Positions 5,597-5,924 of a stretch of DNA of 5,924 nucleotides are shown one piece after another. A program made the translations under genes and the position numbers. The stretch lies in the NCBI GenBank assembly GCA_016788685.1, contig JAEUSS010000295.1:1-5924 (forward strand), in the 5' to 3' direction. Numbering within the stretch: the first letter of the stretch is position 1; each line of letters opens with the position of its first letter. A model generated the notes under the pieces. That model made no database searches. It had not been told where the DNA came from and saw only the letters and a list, made by a program, of their open reading frames with translations. This DNA comes from Prolixibacteraceae bacterium (GTDB lineage: Bacteria; Bacteroidota; Bacteroidia; Bacteroidales; Prolixibacteraceae).

Positions 5597-5924
5597 TTAT
5601 AAACTCTTGATCTTTATACTCCTGAATTTTACCTGATCATTGTGATACTGAAGCAGAATGGGTGCTTCTTTCAGCATTCCGAAATCTTTAAAGGAAGCAA
5701 ATTTACTTTTCGAAACAAGTTCTTTAAACTGATCGGAGCCGCGCACATATTCAACAACTTTCATTCCGTTCAGCCAATGTTCAACCCGGTTATCCGGATA
5801 AACCACAATTCGTCCGATATTCCATTCGCCGGCTGGTTTGGTAAAACGGTCCTGTTTGTCGGCTTTAATCAGATCATAAAGTGAAGCCATCGTGCGGTTT
5901 CCGGCGATACCCATTTTAGCATCC
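5597..5924 (-). CDS. DUF1080 protein (3-keto-disaccharide hydrolase family), C-terminal part only
   Basis: The frame is open to the right edge, so only the last 108 or so residues are seen; the methionine encoded at 5914 is internal, since codons for Asp-Ala-Lys precede it. The visible part carries features of the family's jelly-roll domain: DAKMGIAGNRT followed by SLYDLI, then KPAGEWN, VEHWLNG, VVEY and a closing LQYHNDQVKFRSIKIKSL. Members bind or cleave glycosides, and some act on glycosides oxidised at C3 to a ketone. The signal peptide, if any, is outside the window. The stop is about 20 nt before the Gfo/Idh start on the same strand, which points to a shared operon and a shared pathway. 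The family assignment is firm; catalytic activity on a 3-keto sugar is inferred from the family and context. Confidence 0.88.
   Translation of the reverse strand, partial: DAKMGIAGNRTMASLYDLIKADKQDRFTKPAGEWNIGRIVVYPDNRVEHWLNGMKVVEYVRGSDQFKELVSKSKFASFKDFGMLKEAPILLQYHNDQVKFRSIKIKSL

Overview
The window looks like chromosomal DNA of a Bacteroidota bacterium, probably a marine or soil-type member of the Bacteroidales/Marinilabiliales. The reasons are a fused CysN-CysC protein, a small GCxSGxC membrane protein of a type I know from Bacteroidota, a DUF1080 + Gfo/Idh + PmoA-like (DUF6807) sugar cluster, moderate GC, and mostly AT-rich leaders with few clear Shine-Dalgarno sites. The taxonomic call is inference from protein character only.

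Left part (1-1421, + strand): the 3' three quarters of a sulfate adenylyltransferase large subunit (CysN) fused to an APS-kinase (CysC) domain. The kinase domain has lost most of the family's diagnostic residues and may be a pseudokinase. A strong hairpin (1448-1477) separates it from the convergent minus-strand genes and can terminate both sides.

Middle (1517-2552, - strand): a three-gene thiol-redox operon, read from 2552 downwards. It encodes a small two-helix membrane protein with a CX4C loop, a short thioredoxin (WCVPC) and a PrxQ/BCP-type peroxiredoxin. The first two genes overlap by 8 nt and the third follows after 27 nt. Thioredoxin would plausibly recycle the peroxiredoxin.

Right part (2742-5924, - strand): a sugar-processing cluster, read from the right edge downwards. 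It encodes a truncated DUF1080 (3-keto-disaccharide hydrolase) protein, a Tat-exported Gfo/Idh/MocA oxidoreductase, a secreted PmoA-like/DUF6807 protein and a small cupin whose metal ligands match KdgF. The logic suggested is extracytoplasmic oxidation of a glycoside to a 3-keto sugar, cleavage by DUF1080, then handling of products. The PmoA-like and cupin steps are uncertain. A long hairpin (4131-4169) after the oxidoreductase gene divides the cluster into two probable transcription segments.

No tRNA, rRNA, CRISPR array, insertion sequence or phage gene was seen, and there is no gene-free stretch longer than about 210 bases.
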